Source: Flavobacteriales bacterium UBA720
GTDB lineage: Bacteria > Bacteroidota > Bacteroidia > Flavobacteriales > Weeksellaceae
Direction: 5' to 3'
DNA length: 14,392 bases
Assembly: GCA_002297505.1 (NCBI GenBank)
Contig: DBLQ01000012.1
Span: forward strand, 1-14,392
How positions within the stretch are numbered: position 1 is the first letter of the stretch; the number at the start of each line of letters is the position of its first letter. The notes under the pieces were generated by a model. It was given only the letters and a program-made list of their open reading frames with translations, was not told the origin of the DNA and did not search any database. Of this stretch, positions 5,160-12,896 are shown piece after piece. The position numbers and the translations under genes are program-made.

Positions 5160-7205
5160 TTATGCTTGATTCAATTTCTTTACCATCGTCAGAATCGTAG
5201 CAATCGCCACAGTTTCTCCGGTTTCGTCATAAACATCCACCAGCCAGCGGACGATTCCTTTGGCAATATCATCTTCATCCCGTTTTTCCTGGCTAATTTT
5301 TTCTTTGCAGGTAAACTTTACGCCAATCGTCATTCCGGGATAAACGGGTTTTACAAAACGGCATTCATCCAAACCATAATTGAGTAAAACCGGACCTTTT
5401 CTCGGGTCAACAAATAATCCCGCGGCTTTGCTCAGAATGAAATAGCCGTGCGCTACTCTGCCTTCGAAAATTGTTCCTTCCAAAGACGTTGCGTCCATAT
5501 GCGCATAGAAATTATCGCCGGAAACATTGGCAAAATTAGTAATATCAGCTTCCGTAACGGTATGTTTTGCCGTGATGTAAGTTTCCCCGACTTTCAACTC
5601 TTCAAAATGTTTTCTGAATGGATGAATATTATCTTCCCATTGTTTTCCGCCGTATTGATATTGTTGTGTGATGTTGGTCAAAGTCGTTGGTGAACCTTGG
5701 ATTGCCGTGCGCTGCATATAATGAAGAACGCCACGTTTTCCGCCCATTTCTTCACCACCGCCGGCTCTTCCCGGACCTCCGTGAATCAGCATTGGCAAAG
5801 GCGAACCGTGACCTGTACTTTCTTTCGCACAATCGGAATTGAGAATTAAAATCCGTCCGTGCATCGATGCGGCGCCGATGACAAAATCTCTGGCAAAGTC
5901 GTCATCAGCCGTCACCACAGAACAGCAAAGCGAACCTTTTCCCATTCTCGCCAGCTCAATCGCCTCCTCCAGATTATGGTAAGGAATCAATGTGCTGACT
6001 GGCCCGAAAGCCTCGATGTTATGGCAATCTGTATATTTAAAAGGGTCAGAATTGAGGAATAAAATTGGGGAAATGAACGCACCTTTATTTTTGTCTGCAC
6101 CTTTCACTTCAAAATTATCCAGATTTCCAAAGACGATTTCCTGAGTTTTGGACAATTCCTGAACTTTTTCAGAAACTTCCTTCACCTGGTCTTTATTAGC
6201 CAAGGCGCCCATTCTCACACCTTCAACATTAGGGTCGCCGATGATAACACCTGAAAGTCTCTGTCCAAGCGCAATCTGAACATCTTCAACCAAATTGGCA
6301 GGAACTAACAATCGTCTGACCGCCGTACATTTTTGTCCGGCTTTGGTTGTCATTTCGCGCGTTGCTTCTTTGATGAATAAATCAAATTCGGCAGTTCCAG
6401 GTTTTGCATCCTCACCTAAAACCATTGCGTTCAGGGAATCTGCTTCCAAATTGAAAGGCACCGATTCTTCAAGAATTTTTGGATGCGCCTTTAGCATTTT
6501 TCCTGTGGAAGCTGAACCTGTAAAGGTCACCACATCTTCCATTGTCACATTATCCAGAATTCCGTTCGCTGAACCACAAATCAATTGCAGACTTCCTTCC
6601 GGTAAAATTTGGGACGCAATGATTTCTTTAACGACAACTTCGGTCAAAAAACTGGTCGCCGTTGCCGGTTTTACGATAGCCGGAACACCAGCCAGAAGAT
6701 TGACCGCAATTTTCTCCAACATTCCCCAAACCGGAAAATTAAAAGCATTGATATGAATCGCAACGCCACGTTTCGGTGTACAAATATGATGGCCGATGAA
6801 CGTTCCTTCTTTAGAAAGCTTCACGGCATCGCCGTCTATATAATAAGGTAGGTCCGGAAATTGTCTTCTAAGAGATGCATTTGAAAACAGGTTTCCAATA
6901 CCACCTTCGATATCAACCCAGGAATCAGCTTTAGTTGCGCCGGTTGCCCAGCTCACTTTGTAGAACGTTTCTTTCTTTTCCAAAAGATGAAAAGCGAGTT
7001 TCTTCAGCACCAAGCCTCTTTCCTGAAAAGTCAGTTTTCTGAGTGCCGGACCACCAATTTTTCTGGCGTAATCCATCATTTCGCCAAAATTCAAACCTTT
7101 GGAAGTTGCTGTTGCCACCAATTCTCCATTGATCGAATTATATAAAGCCTGCCCTTCTCCCTCACCTTTTATCCATCTGCCAAGCGCGTAATTTTCTAGT
7201 TGCAT
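5160..7205 (-). CDS. paaZ: Oxepin-CoA hydrolase / 3-oxo-5,6-dehydrosuberyl-CoA semialdehyde dehydrogenase PaaZ
   Basis: This 681-residue bifunctional enzyme opens the seven-membered oxepin-CoA ring (C-terminal hydratase domain) and oxidises the resulting aldehyde (N-terminal dehydrogenase domain). Residues 1 to about 520 form an aldehyde dehydrogenase with the catalytic base Glu254 (FNLEAD) and the nucleophile Cys293 (KAGQKCTAVRR). Residues about 535-681 form a MaoC-type hydratase with the Asp564-x4-His569 motif in VSGDNFYAH. Both active sites are intact and the length equals that of the E. coli enzyme. In the fused enzyme the reactive aldehyde is kept from forming a dead-end product. It is cytoplasmic. 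It is preceded by paaJ with a gap of 84 nt, which is filled by a heptad repeat. Confidence 0.97.
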   Translation of the reverse strand: MQLENYALGRWIKGEGEGQALYNSINGELVATATSKGLNFGEMMDYARKIGGPALRKLTFQERGLVLKKLAFHLLEKKETFYKVSWATGATKADSWVDIEGGIGNLFSNASLRRQFPDLPYYIDGDAVKLSKEGTFIGHHICTPKRGVAIHINAFNFPVWGMLEKIAVNLLAGVPAIVKPATATSFLTEVVVKEIIASQILPEGSLQLICGSANGILDNVTMEDVVTFTGSASTGKMLKAHPKILEESVPFNLEADSLNAMVLGEDAKPGTAEFDLFIKEATREMTTKAGQKCTAVRRLLVPANLVEDVQIALGQRLSGVIIGDPNVEGVRMGALANKDQVKEVSEKVQELSKTQEIVFGNLDNFEVKGADKNKGAFISPILFLNSDPFKYTDCHNIEAFGPVSTLIPYHNLEEAIELARMGKGSLCCSVVTADDDFARDFVIGAASMHGRILILNSDCAKESTGHGSPLPMLIHGGPGRAGGGEEMGGKRGVLHYMQRTAIQGSPTTLTNITQQYQYGGKQWEDNIHPFRKHFEELKVGETYITAKHTVTEADITNFANVSGDNFYAHMDATSLEGTIFEGRVAHGYFILSKAAGLFVDPRKGPVLLNYGLDECRFVKPVYPGMTIGVKFTCKEKISQEKRDEDDIAKGIVRWLVDVYDETGETVAIATILTMVKKLNQA

Positions 7206-7211
7206 ATTTTT

Positions 7212-7288
7212 TAGAATTTAGAGGTTAGAATTTAGAATTTAGATGAGAATAAATCTAACATCTAATTTCTAGCTTCTAATATCTCATT
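7212..7288. repeat. Heptad-phased inverted repeat between paaJ and paaZ
   Basis: Eleven consecutive 7-nt units fill this stretch with no phase break. Five are TAGANNN units (7212-7246: TAGAATT, TAGAGGT, TAGAATT, TAGAATT, TAGATGA), then one spacer unit (GAATAAA), then five TCTNNNN units (7254-7288: TCTAACA, TCTAATT, TCTAGCT, TCTAATA, TCTCATT). The arms are complementary enough for a hairpin of more than 30 bp with mismatches. It fills almost the whole gap between the paaJ stop (7290) and the paaZ start (7205). Confidence 0.8.
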
Positions 7289-7289
7289 A

Positions 7290-8495
7290 TTAAACTTTCT
7301 CAATAACTACCGCAAAACCTTGTCCCAAACCAACACACATTGTTGCCAAGGCATATCTTTTATTTTGGTTTTGAAGTTCATACATTGCCGAATTCAAGAT
7401 TCTTGCGCCACTCATTCCAAGTGGATGGCCGAGTGCAATGGCACCTCCATTTGGATTGATTCTGGCATCATTATCATCCAATCCCCAAGCTCGGATGCAG
7501 GCTAAACTTTGTGCAGCAAAAGCTTCATTCAGTTCAATAATATCAATATCGTTGAAGGTTAATCCAGCTTTTTGCAATGCTAATTCTGCGGCTTTTACAG
7601 GACCAATTCCCATAAATTTTGGCTCAACACCGACAACGGCACTTGAAACAATTCTTGCTTTTGGCGTTAATCCAAATTCTTTAATCGCATTTTCAGAAGC
7701 TAACAAATTAACCGCCGCACCGTCATTCAATCCGGAAGCATTTCCTGCGGTGACGGTTCCGTCCTTTTTGAAAGCTGTTCTCAATTTTGACAAACCTTCC
7801 AAAGTGGTATCGTTTTTAGGAAATTCATCTTTATCAAAAATCAAATCCTCGCCTTTTCTTTGAGGAATATTAATGCCGACAATTTCCTGCGACAATCTTC
7901 CATTTCCCTGTGCAGCTTTAGCTTTCTGTTGAGAATTAAAGGCAAACAAATCCTGGTCTTCACGGGAAATCTGGTCACGTTCAGCCAAATTTTCTGCTGT
8001 TTCGCCCATTGCATCGACGCCGTACATTTCTTTCATTTTCGGGTTGATGAACCGCCAGCCGAAAGTGGTATCGTAGATTTTCGCATCACCACCAAAAGGG
8101 CTTTCGGATTTTGAAATGACCAAAGGTCCGCGAGTCATATTTTCAACTCCTCCCGAAATCATCAAATCAGCATCACCAACCTGAATTGCTCTTGCGGCAT
8201 TTATCGCTGCCGACAAACCTGAAGCGCAAAGTCTGTTGACCGTTTCGCCGGGAACGTGATAATCCAAACCAGACAACAAAGCCGACATTCTTGCGATATT
8301 CCGGTTGTCCTCGCCAGCTTGATTGGCGCAACCTAAGACAACATCGTAGATTTTGCTTTGATCGATATTCGGATTTCTCTCCAATAGTTTTTTGATGACA
8401 AAAGCCGCCATATCATCGGGACGAACCGAAGATAAGCTTCCTTTCAGTTTCCCGATTGGCGTTCGGATGCCGTCTATTATATATGCGTTGTTCAT
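7290..8495 (-). CDS. paaJ: 3-oxoadipyl-CoA / 3-oxo-5,6-dehydrosuberyl-CoA thiolase PaaJ
   Basis: This 401-residue thiolase is the same length as E. coli PaaJ and PcaF. The acyl-accepting Cys90 lies in NRLCASGLSAA. NEAFA is at 322-326. The catalytic His357 is in GGAIALGHPLG, and the second catalytic Cys387 is in MCVGLGQG, where many thiolases have CIGGGQG. It cleaves the 3-oxoacyl-CoA intermediates of the phenylacetate pathway to acetyl-CoA and the shortened acyl-CoA, ending in succinyl-CoA. The length and the neighbours (paaH upstream, paaZ downstream) favour the adipyl-specific PaaJ over a generic acetyl-CoA acetyltransferase. All active residues are present. Confidence 0.94.
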   Translation of the reverse strand: MNNAYIIDGIRTPIGKLKGSLSSVRPDDMAAFVIKKLLERNPNIDQSKIYDVVLGCANQAGEDNRNIARMSALLSGLDYHVPGETVNRLCASGLSAAINAARAIQVGDADLMISGGVENMTRGPLVISKSESPFGGDAKIYDTTFGWRFINPKMKEMYGVDAMGETAENLAERDQISREDQDLFAFNSQQKAKAAQGNGRLSQEIVGINIPQRKGEDLIFDKDEFPKNDTTLEGLSKLRTAFKKDGTVTAGNASGLNDGAAVNLLASENAIKEFGLTPKARIVSSAVVGVEPKFMGIGPVKAAELALQKAGLTFNDIDIIELNEAFAAQSLACIRAWGLDDNDARINPNGGAIALGHPLGMSGARILNSAMYELQNQNKRYALATMCVGLGQGFAVVIEKV

Positions 8496-8500
8496 AATGT

Positions 8501-8590
8501 TTAGTTGTCAGTTGATGGTTGATGGTTGATAGTTGTTGGTTTTTCAGCGAATAGAAATCTATCAACTGACAACCAACAACTATCAACTAA
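8501..8590. repeat. Heptad-phased inverted repeat between paaH and paaJ
   Basis: The left arm has six units in 7-nt phase at 8501, 8508, 8515, 8522, 8529 and 8536 (TTAGTTG, TCAGTTG, ATGGTTG, ATGGTTG, ATAGTTG, TTGGTTT). After a 20-nt spacer, the right arm has four units at 8563, 8570, 8577 and 8584 (CAACTGA, CAACCAA, CAACTAT, CAACTAA). The arms are complementary. The last unit overlaps the paaH stop codon (8587-8589), so the repeat supplies the end of that gene. Confidence 0.8.
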
Positions 8591-9774
8591 TCATAAAAAT
8601 TTTTATTTTGTTTGACGTAATTTCTAATGATTGGACTGCATCTGTATCGGTCTTCGTGGTAATAATTATAAAGACTATCCAATTCTTTCTCAAGATTTCC
8701 CAAACCAAATTCATCTGCCCATTGCAATAATCCTTTTGGATAATTCACGCCTTTTGTCATTGCCAAATCGATGTCTTCTGCGGAAGCAATATTTAAAAAA
8801 TAAGCATCTGCAGCTTCGTTCATCAGCATTACTAAGATTCTTTTGAAAATCGATTCTAATAATTCCGGATTTTCGTTGGGTTTGATTTGTTCGGCATTTT
8901 GGCTCTTTTCTGTCGCAGAACCTTCGGTTTCAGAGTAATCATAAAATCCTCTTCCTGATTTTCTTCCGTAGTAACCAGCTTCGAACAGTCTTTTCTGTGT
9001 GAACGACGGTTTGAATTTCGGATCGTAGAAAAATTCTTTGAAGACACTTTCCGTCACTCGGTAATTCACATCGTGACCGATGAAATCCATTAACTGAAAT
9101 GGTCCCATTCTGAATCCTCCTAAATTGGTCAGAGCAAAATCAATCGTAGCGCAGTCCGCAATGCCTTCTTCTAAGATTCTGATTGCTTCTCCATAAAATG
9201 GTCTTGCGACACGATTGACGATAAACCCAGGCGTATCTTTTGCAATAACTGGTAATTTCTTCCAGCTTTCTACTAAACTCTTAGTTTTTAGAATTAATTC
9301 TTTATCTGTCTGAACCGCAGGAATTACCTCAACTAAAGCCATCAACGGCGCCGGATTGAAAAAATGAATTCCAATTACTCGTTCCGGTTTCTGACAAGCA
9401 GATGCAATTGATGCAATTGATAAAGATGAAGTGTTGGTTGCCAAAATACAATCTTCAGAAACAAGACTTTCTAATTTTTGGAACAATTCCTTTTTGATTT
9501 CCAAATCTTCAATAATCGCTTCGATAATTAATTCTGAATCTTTTAGTTCTGATAATTTATCGCTCAATCTAATATTATCGAAATAATTCTCAGCTTCTTC
9601 GAAGGTCATTTTGCCTTTCTCAGCCAATTTTTGAAATTGTGCTTCAAGATTTTGTCCCGCCTTTTCTACGGCAACCGGATTGCTGTCGTACAACAAAACC
9701 TTATTTCCGGCCGTTGCCAAAACCTGTGCTATTCCGCTCCCCATTGCGCCACTACCGACTATTCCTATTTTCAT
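8587..9774 (-). CDS. paaH: 3-hydroxyadipyl-CoA dehydrogenase PaaH (3-hydroxyacyl-CoA dehydrogenase family)
   Basis: This 395-residue NAD-dependent enzyme oxidises 3-hydroxyadipyl-CoA in the lower phenylacetate pathway. The Rossmann motif GSGAMGSGIAQ is at residues 8-18. The catalytic dyad appears as His137 in GIHFFNPAP and Glu149 in LVEVIP, followed by TPGFIVNRV (181-189). The first C-terminal 3HCDH domain runs to about residue 280. A linker follows, then a second, shorter 3HCDH-like domain (about 300-390) with NEAADAY and GVNYPKGLLQWAD, as in the longer PaaH proteins (E. coli PaaH is about 475 residues) and unlike the roughly 285-residue butyryl type. The TAG stop lies inside the heptad repeat that follows. 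Confidence 0.93.
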   Translation of the reverse strand: MKIGIVGSGAMGSGIAQVLATAGNKVLLYDSNPVAVEKAGQNLEAQFQKLAEKGKMTFEEAENYFDNIRLSDKLSELKDSELIIEAIIEDLEIKKELFQKLESLVSEDCILATNTSSLSIASIASACQKPERVIGIHFFNPAPLMALVEVIPAVQTDKELILKTKSLVESWKKLPVIAKDTPGFIVNRVARPFYGEAIRILEEGIADCATIDFALTNLGGFRMGPFQLMDFIGHDVNYRVTESVFKEFFYDPKFKPSFTQKRLFEAGYYGRKSGRGFYDYSETEGSATEKSQNAEQIKPNENPELLESIFKRILVMLMNEAADAYFLNIASAEDIDLAMTKGVNYPKGLLQWADEFGLGNLEKELDSLYNYYHEDRYRCSPIIRNYVKQNKNFYD

Positions 9775-9780
9775 TTTTTA

Positions 9781-9903
9781 TTGTAAAATGTTTTTTCTTG
9801 TAAAAAGTATAATGTATAAAGTACAATGACTTTTTATTATTTAAAGGCTTCGACTCTGCTCAGCCTGACAACTATTAACTATAAGCTAACAACTAACCTA
9901 ATG
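9781..9903. repeat. Composite repeat in the paaD-paaH gap
   Basis: Three repeat pieces lie side by side. The first is AT-rich heptads in phase (AGTATAA, TGTATAA, AGTACAA at 9806-9826). The second is a CTTCGACTCTGCTCAGCCTGAC-like segment (about 9848-9869), related to the palindrome at 10446-10519. The third is heptads at 9869-9903 (CAACTAT, TAACTAT, AAGCTAA, CAACTAA, CCTAATG), the last of which contains the paaD stop codon (9898-9900). No gene lies within. Confidence 0.6.
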
Positions 9904-10383
9904 ACATTTAAAATAATCAAAAGGTTCCTTACAATCATCACATTGGTATAATGCTTTGCAGGCTGTGGAACCAAACTGACTTACCAAATGTGTATGTTTT
10001 GAGCTACAAAGCGGACACTCGACCTCATCTGTTTTTGAGAATAATTCGTCATTATTTTTTGAATAGACAGGTGGCGCGATGCCATAAGCTTTCAGTTTTT
10101 GTTTTCCTTCTTCTGTCATCCAATCGGTGGTCCAAGCCGGACTTAATCGGTTTGTTATTTTGATATTATCAAAACCTTTTTCAATCAGTTTCATTTTGAT
10201 AGCCATATTAATCATCGATGTTGCAGGGCAACCGGAATAAGTTGGAGTCACAATAATCTCGATTTCATCTTCATTGAGATTCACATCGCGGATAATTCCC
10301 AAATCCAAAAGATTAAGAACGGGAACTTCCGGGTCGGGAACTTCTTCTAATATTTTCCAGATATGTTCTTCTGTGACTGTCAT
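9898..10383 (-). CDS. paaD: Phenylacetyl-CoA epoxidase assembly protein PaaD
   Basis: This 161-residue protein has an N-terminal MIP18/DUF59 domain (about 5-105) with the diagnostic PDPEVPVLNLLDLGI and PTYSGCPA (Cys52). The C-terminal zinc-ribbon-like part has Cys123, Cys126, Cys142, Cys148, Cys151 and Cys160. The size matches E. coli PaaD (about 165). It is needed for a working PaaABCE epoxidase and is thought to act in iron-sulfur or metal centre assembly rather than as a subunit. It lies between paaC and paaH, with long repeat-filled gaps on both sides (156 and 123 nt). A SufT-like general assembly factor is unlikely given the extra Cys-rich tail and the operon. Confidence 0.95.
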   Translation of the reverse strand: MTVTEEHIWKILEEVPDPEVPVLNLLDLGIIRDVNLNEDEIEIIVTPTYSGCPATSMINMAIKMKLIEKGFDNIKITNRLSPAWTTDWMTEEGKQKLKAYGIAPPVYSKNNDELFSKTDEVECPLCSSKHTHLVSQFGSTACKALYQCDDCKEPFDYFKCH

Positions 10384-10445
10384 TTTTTGTTTTTATCGGC
10401 ACAAATAATTTTTATTAATTCTATGTCTTAAGTCGCAAATTGACA

Positions 10446-10519
10446 CTTCGACAAGCTCAGTGTGACTTCTCTAATACTAACCATTTCAATTGAAACGTGT
10501 CAGTCTGAGCTTGTCGAAG
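10446..10519. repeat. Palindromic repeat in the paaC-paaD gap
   Basis: CTTCGACAAGCTCAG (10446-10460) and its exact reverse complement (10505-10519) form a 15-bp perfect inverted repeat. The loop holds a second perfect 12-nt palindrome, TTTCAATTGAAA (10484-10495). A T-run follows on the plus side only, so it is not placed to terminate the minus-strand paa transcript. A partial relative occurs at about 9848-9869. The rest of the 10384-10539 gap shows no gene. Confidence 0.75.
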
Positions 10520-10539
10520 ACTTTTTTTGCGTAATATTT

Positions 10540-11307
10540 CTACCATTCCATATTAGGATAAGTGCGCTGCATCACTTGCATTTCTGCTAAGATGTAACCC
10601 ATTTTCTCGGTATGCTTTCCTTCTTTTCCGCCGGTCAATTGTCTCGATTTTGAGAAATCCACAGACAAAGTTGCTTCATTCAGGATTTCCAGAACTTTTG
10701 TTTCCCATTGGGTTCGGAAAGTTCTGATGTCGGGAATGATGTTTTGTTCCATTAATTCTGATTCCCAATTGGTTGGAATGAACATTTCATCTGTAAAATC
10801 GACCAAATCATTGACTGACTTCTGGATTTTGTTATGACTTTCTTCTGTTCCGTCGCCTAAACGAATCATCCATTCGCTGCTCCATTTCAAATGATAGGTC
10901 ACTTCTTTCAAGGATTTTTCAGCAATGGAAGCAACTTTTAAATCCGGATGGTTTTTCAGTTCACTTAATATCAAATGATGATAGGCATCGAAGAAAAATT
11001 GTCTTGCAATGGTATCTCCGAAATGTCCGTTTTCTTTTTCTACCAACAACAGATTCTTGAACTCACGTTCGTTTCTCAGGAAAGCTAAATCATCTTCGGT
11101 TTTCCCTTCATTCTGAATTTCGGCTGCATATTGATAATAGTTGGAAGATTCTCCTAACAAGTCCAAAGCGATGTTGGACATTGCAATATCCTGTTCCAAG
11201 ACTGGTCCTTTTCCGCACCATTCGCAAAGACGCTGTCCGAGAATCAAGCTTGTATCTGCGAGATGCAGAAGATAATTAAGCCAGTTATTTTGATTATCTA
11301 AATTCAT
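10540..11307 (-). CDS. paaC: Phenylacetyl-CoA 1,2-epoxidase structural subunit PaaC
   Basis: This 255-residue ferritin-like helical protein forms the stable heterodimer core with catalytic PaaA in the ring-epoxidising monooxygenase. Recognisable segments are LADTSLILGQRLCEWCGKGP (16-35), ALDLLGESSNYYQY (47-60) and the FFFDAYHHLILSEL helix. As in other PaaC proteins, the full set of iron-binding ExxH motifs of PaaA is not kept. The open frame extends 6 codons further (to 11325), but the ATG at 11307 gives the family N-terminus and follows an A-rich leader, so it is preferred. Upstream lies a 115-nt palindromic element that separates it from paaB. Confidence 0.95.
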   Translation of the reverse strand: MNLDNQNNWLNYLLHLADTSLILGQRLCEWCGKGPVLEQDIAMSNIALDLLGESSNYYQYAAEIQNEGKTEDDLAFLRNEREFKNLLLVEKENGHFGDTIARQFFFDAYHHLILSELKNHPDLKVASIAEKSLKEVTYHLKWSSEWMIRLGDGTEESHNKIQKSVNDLVDFTDEMFIPTNWESELMEQNIIPDIRTFRTQWETKVLEILNEATLSVDFSKSRQLTGGKEGKHTEKMGYILAEMQVMQRTYPNMEW

Positions 11308-11339
11308 TTTTATATTGATTAGCATTATGAAGTTTCATT

Positions 11340-11454
11340 AAAGGCATACTTCAAAATGAGCAGCTTCTCGTAAGACTTGGGTGCGCAGTCAGCAGCCCTT
11401 GACTGCGCAGTGACGACCCGATGACTGTGCAGTCATATTGTTGTATATGCCTTT
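11340..11454. repeat. MITE-like palindromic element between paaB and paaC
   Basis: The element is bounded by 9-bp terminal inverted repeats, AAAGGCATA (11340-11348) and TATGCCTTT (11446-11454). Inside are TGCGCAGTCA (11382-11391) inverted as TGACTGCGCA (11400-11409) and a third copy, ATGACTGTGCAGTCAT (11421-11436), itself a palindrome. So three copies of a TGACTGCGCAGTCA-like motif, whole or half, are stacked. There is no open frame of use. I could not identify a target duplication with certainty. Confidence 0.6.
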
Positions 11455-11479
11455 TGTACCCTACAACCCTATCCATTTG

Positions 11480-11767
11480 CTACATATTCTTCACCTCCTC
11501 CGGAACATGGTAAAATGTTGGATGTCGGTACACTTTGTCTTCCGAAGGTTCATAAAATGCTTCGGAATCATCGGGATTAGTGGCGTGGATATGCTTGGAT
11601 TCTACCACCCAAATGCTGACGCCTTCCATTCTTCTCGTATAAACGTCACGTGCATTTTGGATTGCCATTTCTGCATCAGCAGCGTGAAGACTGCCCACGT
11701 GCTTGTGGTCCAAACCCTGTCTGCTTCTTATAAAAACCTCCCAAAGTGGCCATTCTGTATTTTGCAT
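11480..11767 (-). CDS. paaB: Phenylacetyl-CoA 1,2-epoxidase subunit PaaB
   Basis: This 95-residue PaaB is recognised by WPLWEVFIRSRQGLDHKHVGS at its N-terminus, HAADAEMAIQNARDVYTRR (28-46), and GVSIWVVES followed by a C-terminal Phe/Tyr-rich tail. PaaB is the small bridging subunit that links PaaAC heterodimers into the larger epoxidase complex. The full length matches the family. It begins 60 nt after paaA, with a short tandem repeat in the gap, and is followed by an unusually long gap before paaC for subunits of one complex. Confidence 0.96.
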   Translation of the reverse strand: MQNTEWPLWEVFIRSRQGLDHKHVGSLHAADAEMAIQNARDVYTRRMEGVSIWVVESKHIHATNPDDSEAFYEPSEDKVYRHPTFYHVPEEVKNM

Positions 11768-11775
11768 AATATTTC

Positions 11776-11800
11776 AGATGAGAGACAGATAGATGAGAGA
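11776..11800. repeat. Short direct repeat in the paaA-paaB gap
   Basis: AGATGAGAGA occurs twice, at 11776-11785 and 11791-11800, separated by CAGAT. The type is similar to the TAGATGT heptads but only one short arm is present. Confidence 0.5.
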
Positions 11801-11827
11801 TAATAGTCTTTCATCGTTCTGCTTATT

Positions 11828-12787
11828 TTAAACTGTTTTTCTGTTTTGTTCTTCTCTTAATTTTCTTTTCTCGTGATAAGCTGTTGCGGCTTCTCGTACC
11901 CAAGCGCCCTCATCGAAGGCTTTTTTGCGGGTTTCGATGCGTTCTTTGCTGCAAGCGCCTTTGCCTTTGACCACTTTCCAGAACTCGTCCCAATCGATTT
12001 CTCCGAATTCGTAATGTCCAGTTTCTGCATTGAATTTCAAATCTGGATCTGGAATCGTCAAGCCCAGATATTCAGCCTGTGGAACAGAAACATCTACGAA
12101 ACGCTGTCTCAACTCATCATTGGTGAAGCGTTTGATACGCCATTTCATTGATAATTCTGTGTTTCCGGAATCGGCGTCTTTGGGTCCGAACATCATCAAT
12201 GTCGGCCACCACCAACGGTTGAACGCATCTTGAGCCATTGCTCTCTGCGCCGGCGAACCTTGAGCGAGCTTCATCATCAGCTCGTAACCTTGTCTCTGGT
12301 GGAAACTTTCTTCCTTGCAAATCCGAACCATCGCTCTGGCGTAAGGTCCGTACGAAGCACGGCAAAGTGGTACCTGATTCAGAATCGCAGCGCCGTCAAC
12401 CAACCAGCCGATGGCACCCATATCTGCCCAAGTCAAAGTTGGATAGTTGAAAATGCTGGAATATTTGGCTTTTCCGGAATGTAAATCATTAATCGTTTCA
12501 TCTCTTGTCACGCCCAAAGTTTCGGCAGCGCAATATAGATACAAACCGTGACCAGCCTCATCCTGAACTTTTGCCAAGAGGATTTTCTTTCGGTTCAAAG
12601 TTGGCGCACGTGTAATCCAATTCGCTTCTGGCAGCATCCCGACAATCTCGGAATGGGCGTGCTGAGAAATCTGGCGAACCAAAGTTTTTCTGTACGCATC
12701 AGGCATCCAGTCTTTTGGTTCGATGCGGATTTCGCTGTCTATTTTATTCTGAAAATGTTCTTCTAAATTGATTTCTGTTGTTTCCAT
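11828..12787 (-). CDS. paaA: Phenylacetyl-CoA 1,2-epoxidase catalytic subunit PaaA
   Basis: This is the di-iron catalytic subunit of the multicomponent monooxygenase that converts phenylacetyl-CoA to its 1,2-epoxide. With the ATG at 12787 it has 319 residues. Carboxylate and His ligands are visible: Glu47 in HSEIVG, Glu77-x2-His80 in DEAGHG, and Glu160-x2-His163 in KEESFHQRQG. NRWWWPTLMMFG further on is also typical of PaaA. The frame stays open to 12853, but those 22 residues (many Lys, CALC) come from repeat-like sequence with CTTTGTG copies and do not belong to the family; METTEINLEEHF is the better start. It is the first gene of the operon in the window. PaaE, its reductase partner, is absent here. 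Confidence 0.97.
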   Translation of the reverse strand: METTEINLEEHFQNKIDSEIRIEPKDWMPDAYRKTLVRQISQHAHSEIVGMLPEANWITRAPTLNRKKILLAKVQDEAGHGLYLYCAAETLGVTRDETINDLHSGKAKYSSIFNYPTLTWADMGAIGWLVDGAAILNQVPLCRASYGPYARAMVRICKEESFHQRQGYELMMKLAQGSPAQRAMAQDAFNRWWWPTLMMFGPKDADSGNTELSMKWRIKRFTNDELRQRFVDVSVPQAEYLGLTIPDPDLKFNAETGHYEFGEIDWDEFWKVVKGKGACSKERIETRKKAFDEGAWVREAATAYHEKRKLREEQNRKTV

Positions 12788-12861
12788 TTTCTTTAATTTT
12801 TTTGAACACAAAGCGCACAAAGTTTTTTTAATACTAACTGTTTTAAGGTTCACAAAGCCGT

Positions 12862-12891
12862 AAAATTTAGCTAAGACTAATTCTATCTAAA
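12862..12891 (-). promoter_or_regulatory. Possible promoter of the paa operon
   Basis: On the minus strand TTTA (12888-12891) and TAAATTTT (12862-12869) are 18 nt apart, each one base off TTTG and TAnnTTTG. The transcript would start near 12855 with a leader of about 68 nt that contains three CTTTGTG copies. The IS110 insertion point lies about 50 nt further upstream, so the promoter would be intact but any upstream operator could be displaced. Confidence 0.3.
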
Positions 12892-12896
12892 TTATC

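Noticed and set aside
10446..10535. Terminator between paaC and paaD
   Set aside because: The T-run follows the hairpin on the plus strand only; on the paa (minus) strand an A-run precedes it, and no plus-strand gene is present.
11308..11325. Earlier PaaC start at 11325
   Set aside because: The six extra residues do not fit PaaC; the ATG at 11307 follows a typical A-rich leader.
11438..11803. 121-residue plus-strand frame opposite paaB
   Set aside because: Shadow of paaB on the other strand; no recognisable features and it runs through the repeat element.
12230..12484. Overlapping plus- and minus-strand frames inside paaA
   Set aside because: PaaA matches its family along this whole stretch; the others are out-of-frame shadows.
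12788..12853. N-terminal extension of PaaA (22 residues)
   Set aside because: Lys-rich sequence encoded by repeat-like DNA with CTTTGTG copies; the family N-terminus starts at the ATG at 12787.
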